Notes under the pieces: generated by a model
Databases searched by the model: none
The model's input: only the letters and a program-made list of their open reading frames with translations
Told to the model about the DNA's origin: nothing
Translations under genes and position numbers: made by a program
NCBI RefSeq assembly: GCF_904846345.1
Contig: NZ_CAJHAJ010000006.1
Location: 1 to 64,000 of the forward strand
DNA: 64,000 nucleotides
Direction of reading: 5' to 3'
DNA from: Psychrobacter maritimus
GTDB taxonomy: Bacteria; Pseudomonadota; Gammaproteobacteria; Pseudomonadales; Moraxellaceae
Part shown: positions 17,420 to 27,874 of the stretch, one piece after another
Numbering within the stretch: position 1 is the first letter of the stretch
How the letters are laid out: each line of letters begins with the position of its first letter

Positions 17420-18994
17420 CTAGGCAACCAAACGCGTCCGCGGGGTCGCACGCTTGCCAAGATAGCTTAATAATAATAGAAGCGCAATAATGATTAAGAT
17501 AGGATAATTACCAAAGTTCATAAACGGCGTATTACCAACACGGGCTTGAATATCACCGCGTAATACCGTGCGCTCAAACTGCGGGGCGCGCTCAACGATA
17601 CGACCTTTGTGGTCGATAATAGCGGTAACACCCGTATTGGTCGCGCGCATAAACCAGCGACCATTTTCTAACGCGCGCATTTGTACCATTTGCAGATGCT
17701 GCAGTGGACCTGCTGAAGTGCCAAACCACGCATCGTTTGAGATGGTCAATAAAAAGTCAGTATTGATGGCATTTTTACGGGTGGTATCAGGATAAGCAAC
17801 CTCGTAGCATACCGCCGCGCCCAAGTTATGTCCACGAACCCGCAGCGGCGATTGATTGTCACTACCGCGACTGTAGCTTAAAATCTCTTGGCTACCCGCC
17901 AGATTAGGCAGAATATCTAACATGCCTTCAAACGGAATATATTCGCCAAACGGTACTAAGCGCTGTTTTTTATACAGCCCTTCTGCTTCCGCGCCTAACG
18001 CAATCACACTATTATAAAATGGTGGATATTTGTCAGTTTTGGCATCAAAAGCCGCTTCATCTTTATAAGGAATGCCGGTCACCCAAGTGGTATTGGTTTC
18101 TTTGGCCATTTTTACCATTTCGGTGATAAAACCAACCGCATCAGTTTGGAACATCGGAATCGACGATTCAGGCCATAAAACAATGTCACGCCCCCACTCG
18201 GTACGCGTTAGGTTTGCATAGATTTTTAGCGTTTCTATCTGATATTCGGTCAGCCATTTTAAATCTTGCGGGATATTGCCTTGGATTAATGACACCGATA
18301 AATCAGGCGTGCCTTTTGGCTTCGTCCATTGTGGATTTATTAACCATAATGCGCAGCTTACCACCAGTAAAGCGCTGGCAGGAATCATATAACCGCCGCG
18401 ACGACGCAGCAGCTCGACCAAACTTGCCGCCAATAATACCGCAACGAAAGAGACAGCAAACACGCCGGCAACGGGCGCTAATGACGATAGCCAATATTGC
18501 TCAGTAAAGGCATAACCGACAAATAACCACGGGAAACCCGTAAATAGCCAGGTTTTCATCCACTCTTGTAGTACCCAAAGCGCTGCAAATGATAACGGCT
18601 GCTTGCCGACCACCCGATTAAAAATTAACGCCAAAAAGCCATGGAATAATCCCATGCCCAAACCCATTAGCGCAATCATAATCAGCGCCAACCAGACGGG
18701 CGTATCGCCATAAACATGGATAGAGGTATAGAGCCAAAATGCTCCCACACACCAAAGTCCCGTGCCATAAGCCTGACCAATGACAAACGCTCGCTTGCCG
18801 CTCATTTGCGGCATCAGTAACGCGTATAAAATAGCAGGCGATACCAAGGCGACTGGCCAAAAGTCATATGGCGCGAGCGCAAAGATAAACACTGCCCCTG
18901 CCAGCAACGCAATCAATATAGTCAGCACCATAGGTAAGCCCTTTGGCTTATCGGGGTTCAGGCGTTTTTGCAAATCAACAGTAGACAGACGCAT
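17420..18994 (-). CDS. lnt: apolipoprotein N-acyltransferase
   Basis: Adds the third acyl chain to the N-terminal Cys of lipoproteins in the inner membrane. It has 524 residues, with about six to seven N-terminal membrane helices, a periplasmic nitrilase-like domain (~230-490) and a final membrane helix. The catalytic Glu276 (LWPESSIP), Lys343 (YKKQRLVPFGEYIP) and Cys396 (AVCYEVAYP) align with E267, K335 and C387 of E. coli. It lies downstream of corC on the same strand, as in many Gammaproteobacteria. The small lipoproteins at 44.5 and 46.4 kb are likely substrates. Confidence 0.96.
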   Translation of the reverse strand: MRLSTVDLQKRLNPDKPKGLPMVLTILIALLAGAVFIFALAPYDFWPVALVSPAILYALLMPQMSGKRAFVIGQAYGTGLWCVGAFWLYTSIHVYGDTPVWLALIMIALMGLGMGLFHGFLALIFNRVVGKQPLSFAALWVLQEWMKTWLFTGFPWLFVGYAFTEQYWLSSLAPVAGVFAVSFVAVLLAASLVELLRRRGGYMIPASALLVVSCALWLINPQWTKPKGTPDLSVSLIQGNIPQDLKWLTEYQIETLKIYANLTRTEWGRDIVLWPESSIPMFQTDAVGFITEMVKMAKETNTTWVTGIPYKDEAAFDAKTDKYPPFYNSVIALGAEAEGLYKKQRLVPFGEYIPFEGMLDILPNLAGSQEILSYSRGSDNQSPLRVRGHNLGAAVCYEVAYPDTTRKNAINTDFLLTISNDAWFGTSAGPLQHLQMVQMRALENGRWFMRATNTGVTAIIDHKGRIVERAPQFERTVLRGDIQARVGNTPFMNFGNYPILIIIALLLLLSYLGKRATPRTRLVA

Positions 18995-19338
18995 AGCAGT
19001 TATCCAAAACCTTATTATTCAGTAATTTAAAACTTATCAAACTTAAATGTTAACTTTGAGGGATTCAATCAGTGGCGCATTCAACACTTACTTGATAGCC
19101 CTCTATATAACGATAAAGACATTACTCAAAAATCAAACCTGCCCATGATACCAGTCTGTACCACTCAATGGGTAAATTTGCGTTGCAAAATATCGGTTTT
19201 AAAAGCAAAAAAAACACGACCGCAATCGTGTTTTTTATAGCTATAAAGACATCAAGTTATAACGTTACTGATAAACTTGCTAGGCAGTTATGAAAAGCTC
19301 AGTCATAAAAGCTCAGTCATAAAAAACTCAATAATAAA
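18995..19338. other. spacer between corC and lnt
   Basis: 344 bp without a credible gene. A hairpin AACACGA/TCGTGTT (19213-19232) with flanking A and T runs lies at 19211-19236 and would terminate corC transcripts. lnt therefore probably has its own promoter in the remaining AT-rich sequence. Confidence 0.5.
19211..19236. terminator. corC terminator
   Basis: AACACGA (19213-19219) and TCGTGTT (19226-19232) form a stem flanked by A and T runs. On the minus strand it follows corC by about 105 bp. Confidence 0.8.
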
Positions 19339-20238
19339 TTAATGGCTACCTATCAGTATTTGCTGGTCAGCATTGATTTTAGTCAGCTCTAAATTCTGAA
19401 TAAAGCGCCCTTCGACATCGGTAATGGTGATTTGCCAATCATCGATAACCACGCTTTCACCTTCCAAATCACCAACGTAACCAAGCGCCTGCATGACCAA
19501 ACCGCCCATGGTATCGACATCGGTATCATCAAAGTGGCTACCTAGCTCATCATTACAGTCTTCTATCACGGTCGACGCTTGCACGCGCCATGTGTTTGGC
19601 TTTTCGGGGTCGGCGACAATATTATTGATATCACTGTCTTCGTCAAAGTCATCATGCTCATCAACGATGTCGCCAACGATTTCCTCGAGTAAGTCTTCCA
19701 TGGTTACCACACCGCCAAAGTTACCAAACTCATCGACCACAATCGCCATATGCACTTGGGTACGCTGCAATGAGCGTAACAAAGTATCAGAACGCGCGGT
19801 TTCACTGATATAGAGTGGCTGACGGACAAGGTCTCTGAGACGTTTGCTGTCGATTTTGTCTTCTTGGTCGCGCACCATATGCACGAGGATAGGAATCAAA
19901 TCTTTTGCCAATAAAATACCGATAACAGCGTCGTCGTCTTGGCTATCAAATACCGGATAGCGCGAGTGCGTGGTCTCAAGAATGATGTCCATTACTTCAG
20001 CAAGACTGGTACTTTCATGCAACCCAACCACTTGCGGGCGCGGGGTCATAATTTCGCGAACTTGGGTCGCAGGCAGGTCGAGCACGCCTTCTAGCATATC
20101 GACGGTATCAGGCTCTAAGAATTGACGCGAGTCCTGTACCAAACGAATCAGTTCATCACGGGTTTCGGGGGCGGTCGATAGCCAGCGTTTTAAGCCGCGC
20201 ATCGACCAACTACTCGGGCTGGGAGTGTCGTCAGACAT
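19339..20238 (-). CDS. corC: CorC/HlyC family CBS-domain protein
   Basis: 299 residues. Two CBS domains (about 60-120 and 130-190) open with the hallmark MTPRPQV. A CorC/HlyC transporter-associated domain occupies ~205-290. The family is tied to magnesium and cobalt efflux. The short form lacks the DUF21 membrane domain and acts as a cytoplasmic accessory. Its place upstream of lnt matches the ybeZ-ybeY-corC-lnt order in other Gammaproteobacteria, but ybeY and ybeZ are not adjacent here. Confidence 0.9.
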   Translation of the reverse strand: MSDDTPSPSSWSMRGLKRWLSTAPETRDELIRLVQDSRQFLEPDTVDMLEGVLDLPATQVREIMTPRPQVVGLHESTSLAEVMDIILETTHSRYPVFDSQDDDAVIGILLAKDLIPILVHMVRDQEDKIDSKRLRDLVRQPLYISETARSDTLLRSLQRTQVHMAIVVDEFGNFGGVVTMEDLLEEIVGDIVDEHDDFDEDSDINNIVADPEKPNTWRVQASTVIEDCNDELGSHFDDTDVDTMGGLVMQALGYVGDLEGESVVIDDWQITITDVEGRFIQNLELTKINADQQILIGSH

Positions 20239-20457
20239 GGTGATGTGATTTAACCTCTTTAGTTAATAGCAATTAGTTAATAGCAATTGTGAATGTCATG
20301 TAAAATCATAAAAAATGTAGATGGGGATTAAAGTAATAAATAAAACCGGCCATTTATCATTAGATGATTAAATAATAAATATAAATAGACCAGCTTAATG
20401 TGTTTCACTTTATCGCAAGGCTTGCTGACATTCAACGACAAATTCACTCAAATTGTA

Positions 20458-20487
20458 TTGTCAGTGTGTTATAAACTTTGCTATGGT
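20458..20487 (+). promoter_or_regulatory. candidate promoter of the DUF4105 gene
   Basis: TTGTCA (20458-20463), an 18-bp spacer and TATGGT (20482-20487) lie 31 bp before the ATG at 20518. This location supports 20518 rather than 20398 as the start. Confidence 0.4.
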
Positions 20488-20517
20488 CAAAGCCTTTATT
20501 TATCAATAACAAACACT

Positions 20518-21831
20518 ATGTCCCTACGCGCGTTTTTCTCTCGCCTGCTCACGCCGCTTTCAAATAGCCATCGCTCAGAGAATGGCGCCGCTCATGGTCG
20601 CCAACAAAAGCGGACATGGCGATATTACCTTGTGCAGTTTTTGATCGTTACTACCCTGCTGCTATCCGCTATTTGGCTATTGATGGCGCTTTGGTATCAG
20701 TTTGGGATGCGCGCGCTTATCACGTGGTTGGCAACTATCGTGATTGTCGGCGTACTGATAGCCTTGCTTAGTAGCCGTTATTGGCCAAAAACCGCTAAAC
20801 AGTTAAATAACCAACAAGCGACTAGTCAATCAATTACTAAGGCAAAAACAAGCACAAACACAAATAAAAAATCAGCAAGCAAATGGCTAATGGGTTTATA
20901 TGCCGCTATTTGGTTCGTCGGTCTTGGCTGGTTTTTCTCTATTGAGCCTGAGCAAGATCGCGATTGGATGCCTGAAGTCAGTGAGCGAGTCACGTATGAG
21001 CGTGATGGCAATAATCCTAATTTGGTTACTTTCAGCAATGTACGTAACTTTGATTGGCATACGGATCAGGAAGCGACCGAACACTGGGACACGCGCACCA
21101 TTGATATGTCTAAATTATCTGGCGTCGATGTCACCAACTCCTATTGGATGGGACCGCTGATTGCTCATACTTTGGTCAGTTTCCGCTTCGAAGATGATAG
21201 ACCGCTTGCCTTCTCATTTGAGATTCGTAAAGAAAATGGCGAATCGTTTTCGGCATTGGCAGGGTTTTTTAGACGTTTTGAATTAAGCCTGATTGCCGCA
21301 GAGGAGCGCGATATTATTTACACGCGTACCAATGCGCGTGGCGAGCAAGTTTATCTGTTTCCGGTCAGCAATCTACAGCAGCATGAGGTCAAGTCATTAT
21401 TTGAATCTTACCTAACCGCCGCCGATGAATTGAATGCCAAGCCAGCTTGGTATAACACCTTGATTAGCAACTGTACCAATATCATTTTTTATATGGCGCG
21501 TATTGTCAGTGGTGACCGTCTGCCATGGGATTACCGGATTTGGGTATCTGGTTGGCTGCCAAACTATTTATACGACGTCGGCATGCTCGACGCCAATCCT
21601 GAAAAAGACGATCAGCCTTGGTCAATGGATACTTGGTACGAGCGTACCCATATCAACGCCAAGGTTCGCGGCTTTGATAATCAAGCTAACTTAGAATCTG
21701 ACATTAACAGTCACGAAAACAGCCGCCAGTTCTCTGAGCAGATTCGGCAAGGTATCCCTATGCCGCTATTAGCTGATTCGCAAACGAATGCCGAAGCAAG
21801 TGCTAAATTGGCGGCTGATGCTAAGGATTAA
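20518..21831 (+). CDS. DUF4105 (Lnb N-terminal periplasmic domain) membrane protein
   Basis: 437 residues from the ATG at 20518. Three membrane helices occur in the first ~150 residues, around a Gln/Ser/Lys-rich loop. The remainder is a DUF4105 domain, with Asn, Trp and Asp-rich motifs such as RNFDWHT, YWMGPLIAHTLVSF and the conserved NCTN, followed by hydrophobic residues. The role of the domain is not settled. An upstream ATG at 20398 would add 40 residues lacking conservation signs and would include the candidate promoter. The 3' end overlaps the convergent YcgN-like gene by 11 bp. Confidence 0.82.
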   Translation: MSLRAFFSRLLTPLSNSHRSENGAAHGRQQKRTWRYYLVQFLIVTTLLLSAIWLLMALWYQFGMRALITWLATIVIVGVLIALLSSRYWPKTAKQLNNQQATSQSITKAKTSTNTNKKSASKWLMGLYAAIWFVGLGWFFSIEPEQDRDWMPEVSERVTYERDGNNPNLVTFSNVRNFDWHTDQEATEHWDTRTIDMSKLSGVDVTNSYWMGPLIAHTLVSFRFEDDRPLAFSFEIRKENGESFSALAGFFRRFELSLIAAEERDIIYTRTNARGEQVYLFPVSNLQQHEVKSLFESYLTAADELNAKPAWYNTLISNCTNIIFYMARIVSGDRLPWDYRIWVSGWLPNYLYDVGMLDANPEKDDQPWSMDTWYERTHINAKVRGFDNQANLESDINSHENSRQFSEQIRQGIPMPLLADSQTNAEASAKLAADAKD

Positions 21832-22492
21832 CCCAATTTACCACCCGCGTTTCCATCTCTTCATCAGACATACCAATCTCGGAAACACAGCGCCCTGCTA
21901 CGCCAACATTGGCAGCCCGCATTTGCTGCTGGGTTGCCACCGCATCTTGGGTTAATAACAAATGCCAACTTGGCAAACCTTGTCCTTTATACAAACACTT
22001 ATAAGCGCAGTGCGATGGTAGCCACATCATCTGCGGCAAATTCTCCATAGTCAGTTGAATACAATCGGGCACATGCTCTTGGCGCGTGTCATAGTGCTGA
22101 CAATAGCCCGTCGCACAATCCATCAGCTGGCAAGTCACGTCGGTATATTCGACCATTTCTGCTTCATGACTATTGTCATCGTCGCTAACGTGCTCATCGT
22201 CGATATATTTGATGAGACAGCAACTGCCGCAGCCATCACATAAGGCCTCCCATTCGCTATGGTTTAATTCTGACAGCGCAAAACGTGACCAAAACTGCGG
22301 ACGCAATGTTTCAGTCGGTTTATTGTCGCTGTCCTCGTCATTGGCATTGTCGCTGCTAGTATTGCTAGCAGGAAATAGACTCACGATTGGCTTTAGCCCT
22401 GAGTTTATTTCTGTATTTGAAGCAGCTTTGTTCTGCGAGGCTGAATCAGAATCTAAGTTGGCAGAAGATTGATTTAACAAGTTGATAGTCAT
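21821..22492 (-). CDS. YcgN-like UPF0260 cysteine-cluster protein
   Basis: 223 residues. After ~75 low-complexity residues rich in Asp, Ser and Asn, the conserved UPF0260 part begins at FWSRFALSELNHSEWEALCDG. CDGCGSCC and further Cys residues (CQLMD, CATGYC, C near PDCIQL) form the predicted zinc- or iron-binding cluster. E. coli YcgN is ~150 residues, so the N-terminal extension is unusual. The biochemical role is not established. It is convergent with, and overlaps by 11 bp, the DUF4105 gene. Confidence 0.85.
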   Translation of the reverse strand: MTINLLNQSSANLDSDSASQNKAASNTEINSGLKPIVSLFPASNTSSDNANDEDSDNKPTETLRPQFWSRFALSELNHSEWEALCDGCGSCCLIKYIDDEHVSDDDNSHEAEMVEYTDVTCQLMDCATGYCQHYDTRQEHVPDCIQLTMENLPQMMWLPSHCAYKCLYKGQGLPSWHLLLTQDAVATQQQMRAANVGVAGRCVSEIGMSDEEMETRVVNWVNP

Positions 22493-22667
22493 AGCGTTGT
22501 AGTCGATTTTTTATAAAGAGACATTTTGATAAAGAGCGTTACAGTATTATAGCTGTTTTTGCTCAACTTGGGCGTTAAGGTAGTACGAGTAAGCAAAAGG
22601 ATTGCGCTAGCATACGCATTATTCATATTTATAGAACAACACTCATAACATAAAAAAGGACAATAAT

Positions 22668-23408
22668 ATGTCAATTAAGACCTTTGAATTAATCAGTACC
22701 ACTGAAAATAACGTCCAACTGATCAGCTATGTGGCGCTGCCAGAATCGGCCTCAGATGACAATCCAGTAGCAGGGATTTTGGTCGCGCCAGAATGGTGGG
22801 GCGTGGTCGATCACCCAAAATCGGTGGTTGAGCGTTTGGCAGAAGCAGGCTATGCTGCCGTGGCGATGGACGTTTACGGTGAAGGCAAACTGACCACTGA
22901 TGCGGCCATGGCAAATATGTGGATGACACAAGTACTTGAAGACCAAGACATGCTGATGGCGCGCTGCCGTTTAATCCTCAATGATTTTGGTGACCAATTG
23001 GCCGTTAATCGCGATAACTTAGCAGCGATTGGGTTTTGCTTTGGCGGTAAAGTCGTCCTCGATATGGCGCGTGAAGGCATGCCATTAAAAGCAGTCGCCA
23101 CCTTCCATGGCAACCCATCAGCAAAACAGCCAGCAGACAAAAACTTTAAAGCTAAAGTGTTGGTCGCTCATGGTCGTGATGATTCGATGGTATCCATGGA
23201 TGCCATAGAAGGTCTGAAATCTGAGCTAGATGCCGCTGATGTCGACTACACTATCGATGTCTATGACAACGCTAAGCACGGATTTACCAATCCGCATGCT
23301 GATGAGCGCGCTGCTAAAAATGGTGTCGACCTTGGCTATAATGAAGCCGCGGCTAAGCAAAGCTGGGAGAATATGCTTGAGTTTATGAAAACCAATCTCG
23401 GTCAATAA
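22668..23408 (+). CDS. dienelactone hydrolase family protein
   Basis: 246-residue alpha/beta hydrolase of the dienelactone hydrolase family. The nucleophile is a cysteine, C124 in GFCFGGK. D172 (HGRDDSMV) and H204 (KHGFTNP) complete the Cys-Asp-His triad. Dienelactone hydrolases open dienelactone to maleylacetate in chlorocatechol breakdown. No such pathway genes are near, so the natural substrate is open. AAAAAGGAC precedes the ATG. A hairpin at 23462-23493 ends the transcript. Confidence 0.9.
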   Translation: MSIKTFELISTTENNVQLISYVALPESASDDNPVAGILVAPEWWGVVDHPKSVVERLAEAGYAAVAMDVYGEGKLTTDAAMANMWMTQVLEDQDMLMARCRLILNDFGDQLAVNRDNLAAIGFCFGGKVVLDMAREGMPLKAVATFHGNPSAKQPADKNFKAKVLVAHGRDDSMVSMDAIEGLKSELDAADVDYTIDVYDNAKHGFTNPHADERAAKNGVDLGYNEAAAKQSWENMLEFMKTNLGQ

Positions 23409-23461
23409 TTTTAAAGTTATTGTAAATTAAGATTATTATAAATAAAGACAAGACAAGAAAT

Positions 23462-23493
23462 AAGGGTCGCTTACTAAGTAGGTGACCCTTTAA
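23462..23493 (+). terminator. terminator of the dienelactone hydrolase gene
   Basis: AAGGGTC (23462-23468) pairs with GACCCTT (23484-23490), followed by TAATTT. The T run is short. Confidence 0.65.
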
Positions 23494-23580
23494 TTTGTCG
23501 CCATATACAATAACTACAACGACTAATCTTGTGCTTATTAGCAAATAGCGTCATTATCACTTTATTACCAAGTGGATTGA

Positions 23581-26500
23581 GTGACGAGGATGCTATATCT
23601 ATTAATGAGCCCGTTGGGTTGGCTGGCTTTTATTGTTTTATTAATCGTGGTTATGGTGCTATATACCAAGATTAATCGGCAAATTGAGCAACTGCGCCAT
23701 GATATGACGGCGCTACAAGCTGAGCTTGAGCAGCTTGCAGATAGCGTGAATACAGCAAAGCCCTCGCACGCTGCGTATATACATCCTACTCAAGATAGTA
23801 GTTCTGAATCAGTAGATTCATTAACACAATCAGTAGAAGAATTGGCTACCTCCGCTGTTCTCATTCCCGATGCTACTTTTATTCCTAATGTCGAATCTAC
23901 AAAAAACCAGCATTTAGAAACAACACCTCCAGAGCTGCCGATATTATCAAAGTCACCACAATCGCCCTCACCGCCACAATCGAAAATCCCACAAAAAACT
24001 ATCGCAACCATAGAGCCAGACGAACGCTCCTTGCCTATCGTCACCTCCGTTATTCACTCTATGCAAAATTGGTTTTTTGGCGGTAATTTAGTGGTGCGCG
24101 TTGGGGTATTGGTGTTGCTCGTCGGCGTGGTGTTATTGCTGCGCTTATTAAGCGATTATATCGAAATCCCCATTACCATAAAACTCATTGGCATTGGTAT
24201 CATTGGTTTAGGACTCGCAGCGCTGGGATTAAAATTAGCAAAAAACCGTTTTGCTTATGGTATTACCCTGCAAGGAGCAGGTTTAGCGATTGCTTATTTA
24301 ACCACCTTTTTTGCCTATAGCGTCTATCAAGTGCTCTCAAGTGTGCCGAGCTTTATGGGACTTGGTATCTTGTCAGCCATCACCATTGGCTTAGCCGTGC
24401 GTCAAAATGCCTTACCGTTGGCATTGTTAGCGCTTTCTGGCGGCTTCTTTGCGCCGATATTGACCAGTAGTGATATTGGTAATTTAGTGACATTATTCAG
24501 CTACTATCTATTATTAAACGTCACCATTGCCATTATCGCTCACTACCGCACTTGGAAAATGCTCAACCTGCTCGGCGTAATGATCACCTTTGGACTGGCC
24601 TATTATTGGGGTGTGACGGAAAATTTAAGCGCTGTTATTGAGGCGCAGCGCTGGTCATTGGTATTACTAGTCGCGCTGCATGTACTACTATATTTATTTG
24701 TCGTCATTCGCTACGCGCAACAAATTATCGCTTATAACACGCTTAATGAAGCAGGTTTCGCTGATACAGATGCTGTAGATACTTTTAATAGTGTAAACAA
24801 CGTCAACCACATGGATAAGGTTCATCCAAGAAACAACAGCTATGTATTTCCTATTGATACCGGTTTACTGTTTTCAGTACCGATACTAGCCTTTGGTTTA
24901 TTTTCAGCATTATTGGATGGTATTCCTAACGCGTTAACCATTACCAGTGCTGTTTTAGCGGCGATTTATTTGGGCATTGGCTGGCTGTTTGTCCAGCGTA
25001 GCCAGCATTATGCCTTAATCACCGAGGGTATGCTGGCGTTAGGGTTTGGCTTTTTAGCGGTGGTCATCCCACTGGCAATCGATGCTGAATGGATTGCCTT
25101 TGGCTGGTCGGTACAAGGGCTGGCGCTGGTATGGTTTGGACGGCGCTCGCTACGTGCATGGTCAGTATTGTTTGGGTTGTTATTACAGCTGCTCAGTATC
25201 GCCATGCTGATGATAAACGTGGTCTTTACGATCAAAGATTATCCAACGCTGGCATTAACGATTTCAGCTCTTAGCTATCTAGCAACGATGTTTATTTTAC
25301 GCGCCAGTAACTCGCCTGCCGTTTTAGATAACAGTCTAAGCCGCGCTTCACAGCAGCATATGACGTCTGATTTACCATCTTCAATCACCGACATAACAGC
25401 AAATGTAGCCCAGTCACTAGGTATTAGTAGCCAAGCTGCTCAGCAATGGCTTACCAGTATCGATAGCCAAAGTATGGCGTTTAACCTGATGTGGCGCAGG
25501 CCAATTTTGAGTCGTTTTTTAACCTTTACCGCAATGGTTTGGCTGCTGTCTGTATTGGTCATCGATTTTGACCAATGGTTTGCCAGCTGGCAATTAGCAA
25601 CGACGGCACTGCTAGGGTTGGCAATGTTAACGAGCTTAGTTATTTATCAAGCAATTAATCACTATCATTCGTGGCGTGAGATTAGACAGTTTAGCCATGG
25701 TTTATTGCTGCTATTTTATGCCATGTTACTGTTTCAACTGCCGCAAAAATATGAATTTGATTATCAATGGACAACCTTTCATTGGCCTATATTTATTGCC
25801 TTATTCATAGGTTGGTTGGTCGTTGGGCAACTATGGTTAAAGTCATGGCATAAAGAAGCGGAATTAAAAAGTTTTGATAGTGCGAGCTGGCTTGGTGCTG
25901 GAATTATCCTGTTGGCAGAAGCCATGCATTATGGCTTGCCCGATTCAAAAGGCGTCATGGCTATTTTAGTGCCGATTGCGCTGATGTTGGCAGGCTTATG
26001 GTGGACACAGCGTCATGCTATGGTTCAGTACAATGACAACCCATCAAAAGCAGCTAATTCAGCGCTTGTACCTTATTGGTTTGATTGGCATCAGGCACTG
26101 TTAGACAGTGCCAAAATATTTGTGCCTATTGCTTTAGGCTGGGCTATTTTTACCAACTTTACTTACGATGGTATTATTTGGGGATTGCCCTATTTTCCTC
26201 TATTTAACTTATATGATGTGACGTTATGGCTGGTGGTTTTTTACAGCTTGGGCGTTTATTTGCTCCGTCAGCCATATGGCATGAAATCGAGAAACCTATT
26301 AAGCGCCATTCCTAAAAACGATATGCTATTAATTATCTTAGCGCTGATTGGCCTTTGGATAGGCTCTAGTATGTTGGTTAGAACGCTGCATGCATTTATC
26401 GGTACGCCTTTATGGACTGGCGGTTTATACGACGTTACAGGGGGCGCTTGGAATAGCGAGCAGGTACAAACGGGGCTAACCATTTTATGGACGCTCATTG

Positions 26501-26730
26501 CTTTGGTCGCCACTATTATCGCCAGCCGCTATGGACAGCGAACACTATGGTTTATGGGCATTGGACTATTGGGCGTTGTGGTGCTAAAACTGGTAATTGT
26601 CGATTTATCACAGACCGAGGCAATTTGGCGGGTGATTTCCTTCCTTGGCGCGGGTAGCTTAATATTAGTCATTGGTTATTTAGCACCATTACCACCAGCG
26701 CGCGAGGATTTAACAGACGAGTCTGCATGA
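23581..26730 (+). CDS. DUF2339 multi-pass membrane protein
   Basis: 1049 residues. An N-terminal membrane helix (~9-30), a short coiled-coil segment (INRQIEQLRHDMTALQAELEQL) and a Pro/Ser/Thr-rich linker (~60-150) lead into more than 20 hydrophobic helices, as expected for DUF2339. The W-F-x-G-G-N-L-V-V-R-V-G-V-L motif near 162-175 marks the start of the domain in this family. The function is unknown in all members. The start is GTG at 23581. An ATG three codons later is an alternative. The gene stands alone. Confidence 0.87.
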   Translation: MTRMLYLLMSPLGWLAFIVLLIVVMVLYTKINRQIEQLRHDMTALQAELEQLADSVNTAKPSHAAYIHPTQDSSSESVDSLTQSVEELATSAVLIPDATFIPNVESTKNQHLETTPPELPILSKSPQSPSPPQSKIPQKTIATIEPDERSLPIVTSVIHSMQNWFFGGNLVVRVGVLVLLVGVVLLLRLLSDYIEIPITIKLIGIGIIGLGLAALGLKLAKNRFAYGITLQGAGLAIAYLTTFFAYSVYQVLSSVPSFMGLGILSAITIGLAVRQNALPLALLALSGGFFAPILTSSDIGNLVTLFSYYLLLNVTIAIIAHYRTWKMLNLLGVMITFGLAYYWGVTENLSAVIEAQRWSLVLLVALHVLLYLFVVIRYAQQIIAYNTLNEAGFADTDAVDTFNSVNNVNHMDKVHPRNNSYVFPIDTGLLFSVPILAFGLFSALLDGIPNALTITSAVLAAIYLGIGWLFVQRSQHYALITEGMLALGFGFLAVVIPLAIDAEWIAFGWSVQGLALVWFGRRSLRAWSVLFGLLLQLLSIAMLMINVVFTIKDYPTLALTISALSYLATMFILRASNSPAVLDNSLSRASQQHMTSDLPSSITDITANVAQSLGISSQAAQQWLTSIDSQSMAFNLMWRRPILSRFLTFTAMVWLLSVLVIDFDQWFASWQLATTALLGLAMLTSLVIYQAINHYHSWREIRQFSHGLLLLFYAMLLFQLPQKYEFDYQWTTFHWPIFIALFIGWLVVGQLWLKSWHKEAELKSFDSASWLGAGIILLAEAMHYGLPDSKGVMAILVPIALMLAGLWWTQRHAMVQYNDNPSKAANSALVPYWFDWHQALLDSAKIFVPIALGWAIFTNFTYDGIIWGLPYFPLFNLYDVTLWLVVFYSLGVYLLRQPYGMKSRNLLSAIPKNDMLLIILALIGLWIGSSMLVRTLHAFIGTPLWTGGLYDVTGGAWNSEQVQTGLTILWTLIALVATIIASRYGQRTLWFMGIGLLGVVVLKLVIVDLSQTEAIWRVISFLGAGSLILVIGYLAPLPPAREDLTDESA

Positions 26731-26880
26731 TAGTCTGCTCTGAGCGTTAAATGAAATTATAACCTGATAACTTGATAACGTTGGGTGATAGCGCTGGTTG
26801 TGTAGTAAACTGGACGCCATTAAAGAGTAAGCAAAGAGTGTCTTACTTTTAGCATTTTTTATAAAAGGTTATAAAAGCAG

Positions 26881-27837
26881 ATGGATAAGAGAGCAAGTAT
26901 TCAGTGGTTCCCTGGGCATATGAACAAGGCCCGTAACGAAATCAAAGAAATCATGCCGCAGATGGACGTCGTCATTGAAGTGATTGACGCGCGTATTCCT
27001 TATAGTAGCGAAAACCCAATGGTCGCGGCATTACGCGGCGAAAAACCGGTCATCAAAATTTTAAATAAAGCCGACCTCGCCGATCCTGAATTAACCAAAG
27101 CGTGGATGGAATATCTTGAGCAACAAGACGGCGTCAAAGCCATCGCTTGCGACAATAATAAAGCTGATGACGTCAAACGTATTATCGCGATATGCAAATC
27201 CCTCGTGCCCAATAAAGTCGGCACCGGTCGCCAAATCAAAGCCATGATAATGGGTATTCCAAACGTTGGTAAATCGACCTTGATTAATACCTTAGCTGGA
27301 CGCGCCGTGGCAAGAACCGGCGACGAGCCAGCGGTAACCAAGTCGCAGCAGCTGATTAAGCTTGACGATGACATTATGCTCTATGATACCCCCGGTATGC
27401 TATGGCCAAAGGTTGAAAACGAAAACTCTGGCTATCGCTTGGCTGCGACCGGCGGTATTCGTGATACCGCTTTTGACTTCGCTGATGTGGCCAGTTATAC
27501 CGCTGAGTACCTAATGCAAGCCTATCCTGAGCTGCTAAAAACTCGCTATAAAATTGAAGAATTACCCAAGACTGATTGGGAGTTTTTTGAAGTGGCGGGA
27601 CGCAATCGCGGCTGTGTGCGCGCGGGCAATCAAGTCGATACTTATCGCATGTCTGAGATTCTGATTAACGAGTTACGTAGTGGCAAGCTTGGCGATATTA
27701 CGCTCGAGACGCCTGCAATGACAGAAGCTGAAGAGCTGGTCGTCGCCGAACAACGCATCGCTGCCGAAGAGAAAAGAATCGCTAAAGAAGAAGAGAAACG
27801 TTTGCGTCGTTTAAAAACGCGGAAGAATCGGAAGTAG
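26881..27837 (+). CDS. ylqF: ribosome biogenesis GTPase YlqF/RbgA
   Basis: 318-residue circularly permuted GTPase that helps mature the large ribosomal subunit. The order of motifs shows the permutation: G4 NKAD (62-65) comes before G1 GIPNVGKS (125-132) and G3 DTPG (169-172). A C-terminal domain with a Lys/Arg/Glu-rich end (EEKRLRRLKTRKNRK) is likely to touch rRNA. The best-known member is B. subtilis RbgA. Orthologues in Moraxellaceae are expected from general knowledge of the family. Confidence 0.93.
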   Translation: MDKRASIQWFPGHMNKARNEIKEIMPQMDVVIEVIDARIPYSSENPMVAALRGEKPVIKILNKADLADPELTKAWMEYLEQQDGVKAIACDNNKADDVKRIIAICKSLVPNKVGTGRQIKAMIMGIPNVGKSTLINTLAGRAVARTGDEPAVTKSQQLIKLDDDIMLYDTPGMLWPKVENENSGYRLAATGGIRDTAFDFADVASYTAEYLMQAYPELLKTRYKIEELPKTDWEFFEVAGRNRGCVRAGNQVDTYRMSEILINELRSGKLGDITLETPAMTEAEELVVAEQRIAAEEKRIAKEEEKRLRRLKTRKNRK

Positions 27838-27874
27838 GTAGAATATTCTCTATAAGTATATTTGAAGTTCGTAG